Part shown: piece after piece, positions 30,070 through 43,467 of the stretch
Layout of the letters: the number at the start of each line of letters is the position of its first letter
How positions within the stretch are numbered: position 1 is the stretch's first letter
DNA from: Siphonodentalium dalli
Taxonomy: Eukaryota; Mollusca; Scaphopoda; Gadilida; Siphonodentaliidae
DNA: 64,000 bases
Assembly: GCA_032622095.1 (NCBI GenBank)
Contig: CP136066.1
Location: forward strand, 171,192,664-171,256,663
Reading direction: 5' to 3'
The notes under the pieces: model-generated
What the model saw: only the letters and a program-made list of their open reading frames with translations
Database searches by the model: none
What the model was told of the DNA's origin: nothing
Position numbers and translations under genes: made by a program

Positions 30070-33000
30070 ATATATCTGTATATCACTGGCTATAAAATCC
30101 AAAATACTTGTCAAATTAGGTTCTTATAACAATTGATATATGTGTCGTTGACATGCCCATGTTATGGGTCATTTGCATTATCATGTGACTATTACCACCT
30201 TGAATTTTTTTGAAAATACCTTGAAAAGTTGTCATTTTTTATGAAAAATCTTACTATTTTTTTGGCTGATGTAAGTGAAAGAAGGCATCAGCAGCAAGAA
30301 TAGCCACATCAAGCATGAGATATTCATTGGACTGAAAGACCAGGCTCTGTAAAATGTATTAAAATGCTTTAAAGTGACTCCCAGGAATCAAAAATGATAA
30401 AAAGCTATTTTTTGCCTTTAAAGCGATAGCCCGCTTTTTCGCGGAATAATTGTAACTCCCTACATTTCTTCAGAATTGCCCATCAATGGAAAAAATGTGT
30501 TCAAAAACAATATCACTTCTGTGGTTCTTTATTTATCACACACAATTTAACCCCACCCCCTTTAACAAATTATTCATCAAAAAAGCACAATTTTCCACCA
30601 CCAGTCATGTGCAGGCCCCATTTTCACTCAGTTTTAGGGGTCTGTTATTGCAAACTTGGATCAGCTATGGAAGACTGTTCAATATTCTTTCCATGAGAGA
30701 ACTTCTGGTGATGTGAGGTCATTGAGTCCAGATCTGATCAGCTGAGCATCAAGCGCATGACTTTATCAGCACATTGAAGAATAAAATATGACATTTTCAG
30801 GTCTGCAAGGGTGATCCAAGATAACTGGATGTGGGTGTATATTGAATTAGTTGAATAAAGATATGCTCTCTTTGAATTGCTGAAGCATTTTCTTAAATGT
30901 GTCCAAGTTTTAGTGCTATTAACCTTCAAATGACCATACCCACCAGTGGAAATTACTCACTTTTATGATATATATCTGTATATCACTGGCTATAAAATCC
31001 AAAATACTTGTCAAATTAGGTTCTTATAACAATTGATATATGTGTCGTTGACATGCCCATGTTATGGGTCATTTGCATTATCATGTGACTATTACCACCT
31101 TGAATTTTTTTGAAAATACCTTGAAAAGTTGTCATTTTTTATGAAAAATCTTACTATTTTTTTGGCTGATGTAAGTGAAAGAAGGCATCAGCAGCAAGAA
31201 TAGCCACATCAAGCATGAGATATTCATTGGACTGAAAGACCAGGCTCTGTAAAATGCATTAAAATGCTTTAAAGTGACTCCCAGGAATCAAAAATGATAA
31301 AAATCAATTTTTTGCCTAAAGCGATAGCCCGCTTTTTCGCGGAATAATTGTAACTCCCTACATTTCTTCAGAATTGCCCATCAATGGAAAAAATGTGTTC
31401 AAAAACAATATCACTTCTGTGGTTCTTTATTTATCACACACAATTTAACCCCACCCCCTTTAACAAATTATTCATCAAAAAAGCACAATTTTCCACCACC
31501 AGTCATGTTCAGGCCCCATTTTCACTCAGTTTTAGGGGTCTGGTATTGCAAACTTGGATCAGCTATGGAAGACTGTTCAATATTCTTTCCATGAGAGAAC
31601 TTCTGGTGATGTGAGGTCATTGAGTCCAGATCTGATCAGCTGAGCATCAAGCGCATGACTTTATCAGCACATTGAAGAATAAAATATGACATTTTCAGGT
31701 CTGCAAGGGTGATCCAAGATAACTGGATGTGGGTGTATATTGAATTAGTTGAATAAAGATATGCTCTCTTTGAATTGCTGAAGCATTTTCTTAAATGTGT
31801 CCAAGTTTTAGTGCTATTAACCTTCAAATGACCATACCCACCAGTGGAAATTACACACTTTTATGATATATATCTGTATATCACTGGCTATAAAATCCAA
31901 AATACTTGTCAAATTAGGTTCTTATAACAATTGATATATGTGTCGTTGACATGCCCATGTTATGGGTCATTTGCATTATCATGTGACTATTACCACCTTG
32001 AATTTTTTTGAAAATACCTTGAAAAGTTGTCATTTTTTATGAAAAATCTTACTATTTTTTTGGCTGATGTAAGTGAAAGAAGGCATCAGCAGCAAGAATA
32101 GCCACATCAAGCATGAGATATTCATTGGACTGAAAGACCAGGCTCTGTAAAATGTATTAAAATGCTTTAAAGTGACTCCCAGGAATCAAAAATGATAAAA
32201 AGCTATTTTTTGCCTTTAAAGCGATAGCCCGCTTTTTCGCGGAATAATTGTAACTCCCTACATTTCTTCAGAATTGCCCATCAATGGAAAAAATGTGTTC
32301 AAAAACAATATCACTTCTGTGGTTCTTTATTTATCACACACAATTTAACCCCACCCCCTTTAACAAATTATTCATCAAAAAAGCACAATTTTCCACCACC
32401 AGTCATGTGCAGGCCCCATTTTCACTCAGTTTTAGGGGTCTGTTATTGCAAACTTGGATCAGCTATGGAAGACTGTTCAATATTCTTTCCATGAGAGAAC
32501 TTCTGGTGATGTGAGGTCATTGAGTCCAGATCTGATCAGCTGAGCATCAAGCGCATGACTTTATCAGCACATTGAAGAATAAAATATGACATTTTCAGGT
32601 CTGCAAGGGTGATCCAAGATAACTGGATGTGGGTGTATATTGAATTAGTTGAATAAAGATATGCTCTCTTTGAATTGCTGAAGCATTTTCTTAAATGTGT
32701 CCAAGTTTTAGTGCTATTAACCTTCAAATGACCATACCCACCAGTGGAAATTACTCACTTTTATGATATATATCTGTATATCACTGGCTATAAAATCCAA
32801 AATACTTGTCAAATTAGGTTCTTATAACAATTGATATATGTGTCGTTGACATGCCCATGTTATGGGTCATTTGCATTATCATGTGACTATTACCACCTTG
32901 AATTTTTTTGAAAATACCTTGAAAAGTTGTCATTTTTTATGAAAAATCTTACTATTTTTTTGGCTGATGTAAGTGAAAGAAGGCATCAGCAGCAAGAATA

Positions 33001-33665
33001 GCCACATCAAGCATGAGATATTCATTGGACTGAAAGACCAGGCTCTGTAAAATGCATTAAAATGCTTTAAAGTGACTCCCAGGAATCAAAAATGATAAAA
33101 ATCAATTTTTTGCCTAAAGCGATAGCCCGCTTTTTCGCGGAATAATTGTAACTCCCTACATTTCTTCAGAATTGCCCATCAATGGAAAAAATGTGTTCAA
33201 AAACAATATCACTTCTGTGGTTCTTTATTTATCACACACAATTTAACCCCACCCCCTTTAACAAATTATTCATCAAAAAAGCACAATTTTCCACCACCAG
33301 TCATGTTCAGGCCCCATTTTCACTCAGTTTTAGGGGTCTGGTATTGCAAACTTGGATCAGCTATGGAAGACTGTTCAATATTCTTTCCATGAGAGAACTT
33401 CTGGTGATGTGAGGTCATTGAGTCCAGATCTGATCAGCTGAGCATCAAGCGCATGACTTTATCAGCACATTGAAGAATAAAATATGACATTTTCAGGTCT
33501 GCAAGGGTGATCCAAGATAACTGGATGTGGGTGTATATTGAATTAGTTGAATAAAGATATGCTCTCTTTGAATTGCTGAAGCATTTTCTTAAATGTGTCC
33601 AAGTTTTAGTGCTATTAACCTTCAAATGACCATACCCACCAGTGGAAATTACACACTTTTATGAT
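30070..33665. repeat. Dimeric higher-order unit, two copies of 1798 bp (monomers 14-17)
   Basis: Monomers 14 and 16 share ATGTATTAAAATG, GTCATGTGCAGG, TCTGTTATTG and ATTACTCAC; monomers 15 and 17 share AATCAATTTTTTGCC and the short TAAAG junction. The pair 14-15 is repeated as 16-17 with a period of 1798 bp, the clearest recent duplication of a dimer in the array. Confidence 0.92.
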
Positions 33666-34016
33666 ATATATCTGTATATCACTGGCTATAAAATCCAAAA
33701 TACTTGTCAAATTAGGTTCTTATAACAATTGATATATGTGTCGTTGACATGCCCATGTTATGGGTCATTTGCATTATCATGTGACTATTACCACCTTGAA
33801 TTATTTTGAAAATACCTTGAAAAGTTGTCATTTTTTATGAAAATTCTTACTATTTTTTTGGCTGATGTAAGTGAAAGAAGGCATCAGCAGCAAGAATAGC
33901 CACATCAAGCATGAGATATTCATTGGACTGAAAGACCAGGCTCTGTAAAATGCATTAAAATGCTTTAAAGTGACTCCCAGGAATCAAAAATGATAAAAAG
34001 CTATTTTTTGCCTTTA

Positions 34017-34467
34017 GGTTACACTGGTGTAAATGTTTTCCATAGGCCTCAGTGCTAACGTTTTAGCGTATAGTGTTGGCAATATAAATGTTGGGTCCAA
34101 AATTTTCTTTAAATCTGAAAAATTTACATTTTGGGAAACTTTTTACACAAAAAAATCATGTCTGTCTAGCAGGGAATTCGCCTTTAAATCTTATGTTTTC
34201 GTAACTAGTGTCAGAACCGCATAAAAAAATACAGTCATATTTTAGACCACACCAAAAAATTCAAACTTCACTACAAAGGGTTAATTCCTGTGCCAATGGT
34301 TATTTTACCTATGGGAAATCATAGGGAAGAGGTGTGATGATTTTTTTCTGTGAAAAGCACACAAGGTTATTGACCAATCAGGGCCCAGTGTCTATTTTAT
34401 TCTCTCCTATATATTCCTCCCGCGTCCGCTAGATGTCACTCGGAACCTTATTTACACCAGTGTAACC
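34017..34467. mobile_element. MITE-like element, copy 7 (monomer 18)
   Basis: Same ends and TA flanks. CGCGTCCGC replaces CGCATCCGC, shared only with copy 9; the host monomers of both also share GAATTATTTTG and AAATTCTTAC. Confidence 0.9.
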
Positions 34468-37400
34468 TAAAGCGATAGCCCGCTTTTTCGCGGAATAATT
34501 GTAACTCCCTACATTTCTTCAGAATTGCCCATCAATGGAAAAAATGTGTTCAAAAACAATATCACTTCTGTGGTTCTTTATTTATCACACACAATTTAAC
34601 CCCACCCCCTTTAACAAATTATTCATCAAAAAAGCACAATTTTCCACCACCAGTCATGTTCAGGCCCCATTTTCACTCAGTTTTAGGGGTCTGGTATTGC
34701 AAACTTGGATCAGCTATGGAAGACTGTTCAATATTCTTTCCATGAGAGAACTTCTGGTGATGTGAGGTCATTGAGTCCAGATCTGATCAGCTGAGCATCA
34801 AGCGCATGACTTTATCAGCACATTGAAGAATAAAATATGACATTTTCAGGTCTGCAAGGGTGATCCAAGATAACTGGATGTGGGTGTATATTGAATTAGT
34901 TGAATAAAGATATGCTCTCTTTGAATTGCTGAAGCATTTTCTTAAATGTGTCCAAGTTTTAGTGCTATTAACCTTCAAATGACCATACCCACCAGTGGAA
35001 ATTACACACTTTTATGATATATATCTGTATATCACTGGCTATAAAATCCAAAATACTTGTCAAATTAGGTTCTTATAACAATTGATATATGTGTCGTTGA
35101 CATGCCAATGTTATGGGTCATTTGCATTATCATGTGACTATTACCACCTTGAATTATTTTGAAAATACCTTGAAAAGTTGTCATTTTTTATGAAAAATCT
35201 TACTATTTTTTTGGCTGATGTAAGTGAAAGAAGGCATCAGCAGCAAGAATAGCCACATCAAGCATGAGATATTCATTGGACTGAAAGACCAGGCTCTGTA
35301 AAATGCATTAAAATGCTTTAAAGTGACTCCCAGGAATCAAAAATGATAAAAAGCTATTTTTTGCCTTTAAAGCGATAGCCCGCTTTTTCGCGGAATAATT
35401 GTAACTCCCTACATTTCTTCAGAATTGCCCATCAATGGAAAAATTGTGTTCAAAAACAATATCACTTCTGTGGTTCTTTATTTATCACACACAATTTAAC
35501 CCCACCCCCTTTAACAAATTATTCATCAAAAAAGCACAATTTTCCACCACCAGTCATGTTCAGGCCCCATTTTCACTCAGTTTTAGGGGTCTGGTATTGC
35601 AAACTTGGATCAGCTATGGAAGACTGTTCAATATTCTTTCCATGAGAGAACTTCTGGTGATGTGAGGTCATTGAGTCCAGATCTGATCAGCTGAGCATCA
35701 AGCGCATGACTTTATCAGCACATTGAAGAATAAAATATGACATTTTCAGGTCTGCAAGGGTGATCCAAGATAACTGGATGTGGGTGTATATTGAATTAGT
35801 TGAATAAAGATATGCTCTCTTTGAATTGCTGAAGCATTTTCTTAAATGTGTCCAAGTTTTAGTGCTATTAACCTTCAAATGACCATACCCACCAGTGGAA
35901 ATTACACACTTTTATGATATATATCTGTATAGCACTGGCTATAAAATCCAAAATACTTGTCAAATTAGGTTCTTATAACAATTGATATATGTGTCGTTGA
36001 CATGCCCATGTTATGGGTCATTTGCATTATCATGTGACTATTACCACCTTGAATTTTTTTGAAAATACCTTGAAAAGTTGTCATTTTTTATGAAAAATCT
36101 TACTATTTTTTTGGCTGATGTAAGTGAAAGAAGGCATCAGCAGCAAGAATAGCCACATCAAGCATGAGATATTCATTGGACTGAAAGACCAGGCTCTGTA
36201 AAATGCATTAAAATGCTTTAAAGTGACTCCCAGGAATCAAAAATGATAAAAAGCTATTTTTTGCCTTTAAAGCGATAGCCCGCTTTTTCGCGGAATAATT
36301 GTAACTCCCTACATTTCTTCAGAATTGCCCATCAATGGAAAAAATGTGTTCAAAAACAATATCACTTCTGTGGTTCTTTATTTATCACACACAATTTAAC
36401 CCCACCCCCTTTAACAAATTATTCATCAAAAAAGCACAATTTTCCACCACCAGTCATGTGCAGGCCCCATTTTCACTCAGTTTTAGGGGTCTGTTATTGC
36501 AAACTTGGATCAGCTATGGAAGACTGTTCAATATTCTTTCCATGAGAGAACTTCTGGTGATGTGAGGTCATTGAGTCCAGATCTGATCAGCTGAGCATCA
36601 AGCGCATGACTTTATCAGCACATTGAAGAATAAAATATGACATTTTCAGGTCTGCAAGGGTGATCCAAGATAACTGGATGTGGGTGTATATTGAATTAGT
36701 TGAATAAAGATATGCTCTCTTTGAATTGCTGAAGCATTTTCTTAAATGTGTCCAAGTTTTAGTGCTATTAACCTTCAAATGACCATACCCACCAGTGGAA
36801 ATTACTCACTTTTATGATATATATCTGTATATCACTGGCTATAAAATCCAAAATACTTGTCAAATTAGGTTCTTATAACAATTGATATATGTGTCGTTGA
36901 CATGCCCATGTTATGGGTCATTTGCATTATCATGTGACTATTACCACCTTGAATTTTTTTGAAAATACCTTGAAAAGTTGTCATTTTTTATGAAAAATCT
37001 TACTATTTTTTTGGCTGATGTAAGTGAAAGAAGGCATCAGCAGCAAGAATAGCCACATCAAGCATGAGATATTCATTGGACTGAAAGACCAGGCTCTGTA
37101 AAATGCATTAAAATGCTTTAAAGTGACTCCCAGGAATCAAAAATGATAAAAATCAATTTTTTGCCTAAAGCGATAGCCCGCTTTTTCGCGGAATAATTGT
37201 ATCTCCCTACATTTCTTCAGAATTGCCATCAATGGAAAAAATGTGTTCAAAAACAATATCACTTCTGTGGTTCTTTATTTATCACACACAATTTAACCCC
37301 ACCCCCTTTAACAAATTATTCATCAAAAAAGCACAATTTTCCACCACCAGTCATGTTCAGGCCCCATTTTCACTCAGTTTTAGGGGTCTGGTATTGCAAA

Positions 37401-40400
37401 CTTGGATCAGCTATGGAAGACTGTTCAATATTCTTTCCATGAGAGAACTTCTGGTGATGTGAGGTCATTGAGTCCAGATCTGATCAGCTGAGCATCAAGC
37501 GCATGACTTTATCAGCACATTGAAGAATAAAATATGACATTTTCAGGTCTGCAAGGGTGATCCAAGATAACTGGATGTGGGTGTATATTGAATTAGTTGA
37601 ATAAAGATATGCTCTCTTTGAATTGCTGAAGCATTTTCTTAAATGTGTCCAAGTTTTAGTGCTATTAACCTTCAAATGACCATACCCACCAGTGGAAATT
37701 ACACACTTTTATGATATATATCTGTATATCACTGGCTATAAAATCCAAAATACTTGTCAAATTAGGTTCTTATAACAATTGATATATGTGTCGTTGACAT
37801 GCCCATGTTATGGGTCATTTGCATTATCATGTGACTATTACCACCTTGAATTATTTTGAAAATACCTTGAAAAGTTGTCATTTTTTATGAAAATTCTTAC
37901 TATTTTTTTGGCTGATGTAAGTGAAAGAAGGCATCAGCAGCAAGAATAGCCACATCAAGCATGAGATATTCATTGGACTGAAAGACCAGGCTCTGTAAAA
38001 TGCATTAAAATGCTTTAAAGTGACTCCCAGGAATCAAAAATGATAAAAAGCTATTTTTTGCCTTTAAAGCGATAGCCCGCTTTTTCGCGGAATAATTGTA
38101 ACTCCCTACATTTCTTCAGAATTGCCCATCAATGGAAAAAATGTGTTCAAAAACAATATCACTTCTGTGGTTCTTTATTTATCACACACAATTTAACCCC
38201 ACCCCCTTTAACAAATTATTCATCAAAAAAGCACAATTTTCCACCACCAGTCATGTTCAGGCCCCATTTTCACTCAGTTTTAGGGGTCTGGTATTGCAAA
38301 CTTGGATCAGCTATGGAAGACTGTTCAATATTCTTTCCATGAGAGAACTTCTGGTGATGTGAGGTCATTGAGTCCAGATCTGATCAGCTGAGCATCAAGC
38401 GCATGACTTTATCAGCACATTGAAGAATAAAATATGACATTTTCAGGTCTGCAAGGGTGATCCAAGATAACTGGATGTGGGTGTATATTGAATTAGTTGA
38501 ATAAAGATATGCTCTCTTTGAATTGCTGAAGCATTTTCTTAAATGTGTCCAAGTTTTAGTGCTATTAACCTTCAAATGACCATACCCACCAGTGGAAATT
38601 ACACACTTTTATGATATATATCTGTATAGCACTGGCTATAAAATCCAAAATACTTGTCAAATTAGGTTCTTATAACAATTGATATATGTGTCGTTGACAT
38701 GCCCATGTTATGGGTCATTTGCATTATCATGTGACTATTACCACCTTGAATTTTTTTGAAAATACCTTGAAAAGTTGTCATTTTTTATGAAAAATCTTAC
38801 TATTTTTTTGGCTGATGTAAGTGAAAGAAGGCATCAGCAGCAAGAATAGCCACATCAAGCATGAGATATTCATTGGACTGAAAGACCAGGCTCTGTAAAA
38901 TGCATTAAAATGCTTTAAAGTGACTCCCAGGAATCAAAAATGATAAAAAGCTATTTTTTGCCTTAAAGCGATAGCCCGCTTTTTCGCGGAATAATTGTAA
39001 CTCCCTACATTTCTTCAGAATTGCCCATCAATGGAAAAAATGTGTTCAAAAACAATATCACTTCTGTGGTTCTTTATTTATCACACACAATTTAACCCCA
39101 CCCCCTTTAACAAATTATTCATCAAAAAAGCACAATTTTCCACCACCAGTCATGTTCAGGCCCCATTTTCACTCAGTTTTAGGGGTCTGGTATTGCAAAC
39201 TTGGATCAGCTATGGAAGACTGTTCAATATTCTTTCCATGAGAGAACTTCTGGTGATGTGAGGTCATTGAGTCCAGATCTGATCAGCTGAGCATCAAGCG
39301 CATGACTTTATCAGCACATTGAAAAATAAAATATGACATTTTCAGGTCTGCAAGGGTGATCCAAGATAACTGGATGTGGGTGTATATTGAATTAGTTGAA
39401 TAAAGATATGCTCTCTTTGAATTGCTGAAGCATTTTCTTAAATGTGTCCAAGTTTTAGTGCTATTAACCTTCAAATGACCATACCCACCAGTGGAAATTA
39501 CACACTTTTATGATATATATTTGTATATCACTGGCTATAAAATCCAAAATACTTGTCAAATTAGGTTCTTATAACAATTGATATATGTGTCGTTGACATG
39601 CCCATGTTATGGGTCATTTGCATTATCATGTGACTATTACCACCTTGAATTTTTTTTGAAAATACCTTGAAAAGTTGTCATTTTTTATGAAAAATCTTAC
39701 TATTTTTTTGGCTGATGTAAGTGAAAGAAGGCATCAGCAGCAAGAATAGCCACATCAAGCATGAGATATTCATTGGACTGAAAGACCAGGCTCTGTAAAA
39801 TGCATTAAAATGCTTTAAAGTGACTCCCAGGAATCAAAAATGATAAAAAGCTATTTTTTGCCTTAAAGCGATAGCCCGCTTTTTCGCGGAATAATTGTAA
39901 CTCCCTACATTTCTTCAGAATTGCCCATCAATGGAAAAAATGTGTTCAAAAACAATATCACTTCTGTGGTTCTTTATTTATCACACACAATTTAACCCCA
40001 CCCCCTTTAACAAATTATTCATCAAAAAAGCACAATTTTCCACCACCAGTCATGTTCAGGCCCCATTTTCACTCAGTTTTAGGGGTCTGGTATTGCAAAC
40101 TTGGATCAGCTATGGAAGACTGTTCAATATTCTTTCCATGAGAGAACTTCTGGTGATGTGAGGTCATTGAGTCCAGATCTGATCAGCTGAGCATCAAGCA
40201 CATGACTTTATCAGCACATTGAAGAATAAAATATGTCATTTTCAGGTCTGCAAGGGTGATCCAAGATAACTGGATGTGGGTGTATATTGAATTAGTTGAA
40301 TAAAGATATGCTCTCTTTGAATTGCTGAAGCATTTTCTTAAATGTGTCCAAGTTTTAGTGCTATTAACCTTCAAATGACCATACCCACCAGTGGAAATTA

Positions 40401-40765
40401 CACACTTTTATGATATATATCTGTATATCACTGGCTATAAAATCCAAAATACTTGTCAAATTAGGTTCTTATAACAATTGATATATGTGTCGTTGACATG
40501 CCCATGTTATGGGTCATTTGCATTATCATGTGACTATTACCACCTTGAATATTTTTGAAAATACCTTGAAAAGTTGTCATTTTTTATGAAAAATCTTACT
40601 ATTTTTTTGGCTGATGTAAGTGAAAGAAGGCATCAGCAGCAAGAATAGCCACATCAAGCATGAGATATTCATTGGACTGAAAGACCAGGCTCTGTAAAAT
40701 GCATTAAAATGCTTTAAAGTGACTCCCAGGAATCAAAAATGATAAAAAGCTATTTTTTGCCTTTA

Positions 40766-41216
40766 GGTTACACTGGTGTAAATGTTTTCCATAGGCCTCA
40801 GTGCTAACGTTTTAGCATATAGTGTTGGCAATATAAATATTGGGTCCAAAATTTTCTTTAAATCTGAAAAATTTACATTTTGGGAAACTTTTTACACAAA
40901 AAAATCATGTCTGTCTAGCAGGGAATTCGCCTTTAAATCTTATGTTTTCGTAACTAGTGTCAGAACCGCATAAAAAAATACAGTCATATTTTAGACCACA
41001 CCAAAAAATTCAAACTTCACTACAAAGGGTTAATTCCTGTGCCAATGGTTATTTTACCTATGGGAAATCATAGGGAAGAGGTGTGATGATTTTTTTCTGT
41101 GAAAAGCACACAAGGTTATTGACCAATCAGGGCCCAGTGTCTATTTTATTCTCTCCTATATATTCCTCCCGCATCCGCTAGATGTCACTCGGAACCTTAT
41201 TTACACCAGTGTAACC
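40766..41216. mobile_element. MITE-like element, copy 8 (monomer 25)
   Basis: Same ends and TA flanks. Shares AAATATTGGG with copy 6 and has a private TTAGCATATAG. Its monomer continues on the right with the GTGCAGG haplotype, unlike monomer 13, so the monomer is a hybrid. Confidence 0.9.
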
Positions 41217-43016
41217 TAAAGCGATAGCCCGCTTTTTCGCGGAATAATTGTAACTCCCTACATTTCTTCAGAATTGCCCATCAATGGAAAAAATGTGTTC
41301 AAAAACAATATCACTTCTGTGGTTCTTTATTTATCACACACAATTTAACCCCACCCCCTTTAACAAATTATTCATCAAAAAAGCACAATTTTCCACCACC
41401 AGTCATGTGCAGGCCCCATTTTCACTCAGTTTTAGGGGTCTGTTATTGCAAACTTGGATCAGCTATGGAAGACTGTTCAATATTCTTTCCATGAGAGAAC
41501 TTCTGGTGATGTGAGGTCATTGAGTCCAGATCTGATCAGCTGAGCATCAAGCGCATGACTTTATCAGCACATTGAAGAATAAAATATGACATTTTCAGGT
41601 CTGCAAGGGTGATCCAAGATAACTGGATGTGGGTGTATATTGAATTAGTTGAATAAAGATATGCTCTCTTTGAATTGCTGAAGCATTTTCTTAAATGTGT
41701 CCAAGTTTTAGTGCTATTAACCTTCAAATGACCATACCCACCAGTGGAAATTACTCACTTTTATGATATATATCTGTATATCACTGGCTATAAAATCCAA
41801 AATACTTGTCAAATTAGGTTCTTATAACAATTGATATATGTGTCGTTGACATGCCCATGTTATGGGTCATTTGCATTATCATGTGACTATTACCACCTTG
41901 AATTTTTTTGAAAATACCTTGAAAAGTTGTCATTTTTTATGAAAAATCTTACTATTTTTTTGGCTGATGTAAGTGAAAGAAGGCATCAGCAGCAAGAATA
42001 GCCACATCAAGCATGAGATATTCATTGGACTGAAAGACCAGGCTCTGTAAAATGCATTAAAATGCTTTAAAGTGACTCCCAGGAATCAAAAATGATAAAA
42101 ATTAATTTTTTGCCTAAAGCGATAGCCCGCTTTTTCGCGGAATAATTGTAACTCCCTACATTTCTTCAGAATTGCCCATCAATGGAAAAAATGTGTTCAA
42201 AAACAATATCACTTCTGTGGTTCTTTATTTATCACACACAATTTAACCCCACCCCCTTTAACAAATTATTCATCAAAAAAGCACAATTTTCCACCACCAG
42301 TCATGTTCAGGCCCCATTTTCACTCAGTTTTAGGGGTCTGGTATTGCAAACTTGGATCAGCTATGGAAGACTGTTCAATATTCTTTCCATGAGAGAACTT
42401 CTGGTGATGTGAGGTCATTGAGTCCAGATCTGATCAGCTGAGCATCAAGCGCATGACTTTATCAGCACATTGAAGAATAAAATATGACATTTTCAGGTCT
42501 GCAAGGGTGATCCAAGATAACTGGATGTGGGTGTATATTGAATTAGTTGAATAAAGATATGCTCTCTTTGAATTGCTGAAGCATTTTCTTAAATGTGTCC
42601 AAGTTTTAGTGCTATTAACCTTCAAATGACCATACCCACCAGTGGAAATTACACACTTTTATGATATATATCTGTATATCACTGGCTATAAAATCCAAAA
42701 TACTTGTCAAATTAGGTTCTTATAACAATTGATATATGTGTCGTTGACATGCCCATGTTATGGGTCATTTGCATTATCATGTGACTATTACCACCTTGAA
42801 TTATTTTGAAAATACCTTGAAAAGTTGTCATTTTTTATGAAAATTCTTACTATTTTTTTGGCTGATGTAAGTGAAAGAAGGCATCAGCAGCAAGAATAGC
42901 CACATCAAGCATGAGATATTCATTGGACTGAAAGACCAGGCTCTGTAAAATGCATTAAAATGCTTTAAAGTGACTCCCAGGAATCAAAAATGATAAAAAG
43001 CTATTTTTTGCCTTTA

Positions 43017-43467
43017 GGTTACACTGGTGTAAATGTTTTCCATAGGCCTCAGTGCTAACGTTTTAGCGTATAGTGTTGGCAATATAAATGTTGGGTCCAA
43101 AATTTTCTTTAAATCTGAAAAATTTACATTTTGGGAAACTTTTTACACAAAAAAATCATGTCTGTCTAGCAGGGAATTCGCCTTTAAATCTTATGTTTTC
43201 GTAACTAGTGTCAGAACCGCATAAAAAAATACAGTCATATTTTAGACCACACCAAAAAATTCAAACTTCACTACAAAGGGTTAATTCCTGTGCCAATGGT
43301 TATTTTACCTATGGGAAATCATAGGGAAGAGGTGTGATGATTTTTTTCTGTGAAAAGCACACAAGGTTATTGACCAATCAGGGCCCAGTGTCTATTTTAT
43401 TCTCTCCTATATATTCCTCCCGCGTCCGCTAGATGTCACTCGGAACCTTATTTACACCAGTGTAACC
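43017..43467. mobile_element. MITE-like element, copy 9 (monomer 27)
   Basis: Same ends and TA flanks. Shares CGCGTCCGC with copy 7, but the right half of its monomer has the GTGCAGG haplotype that monomer 18 lacks. Confidence 0.9.
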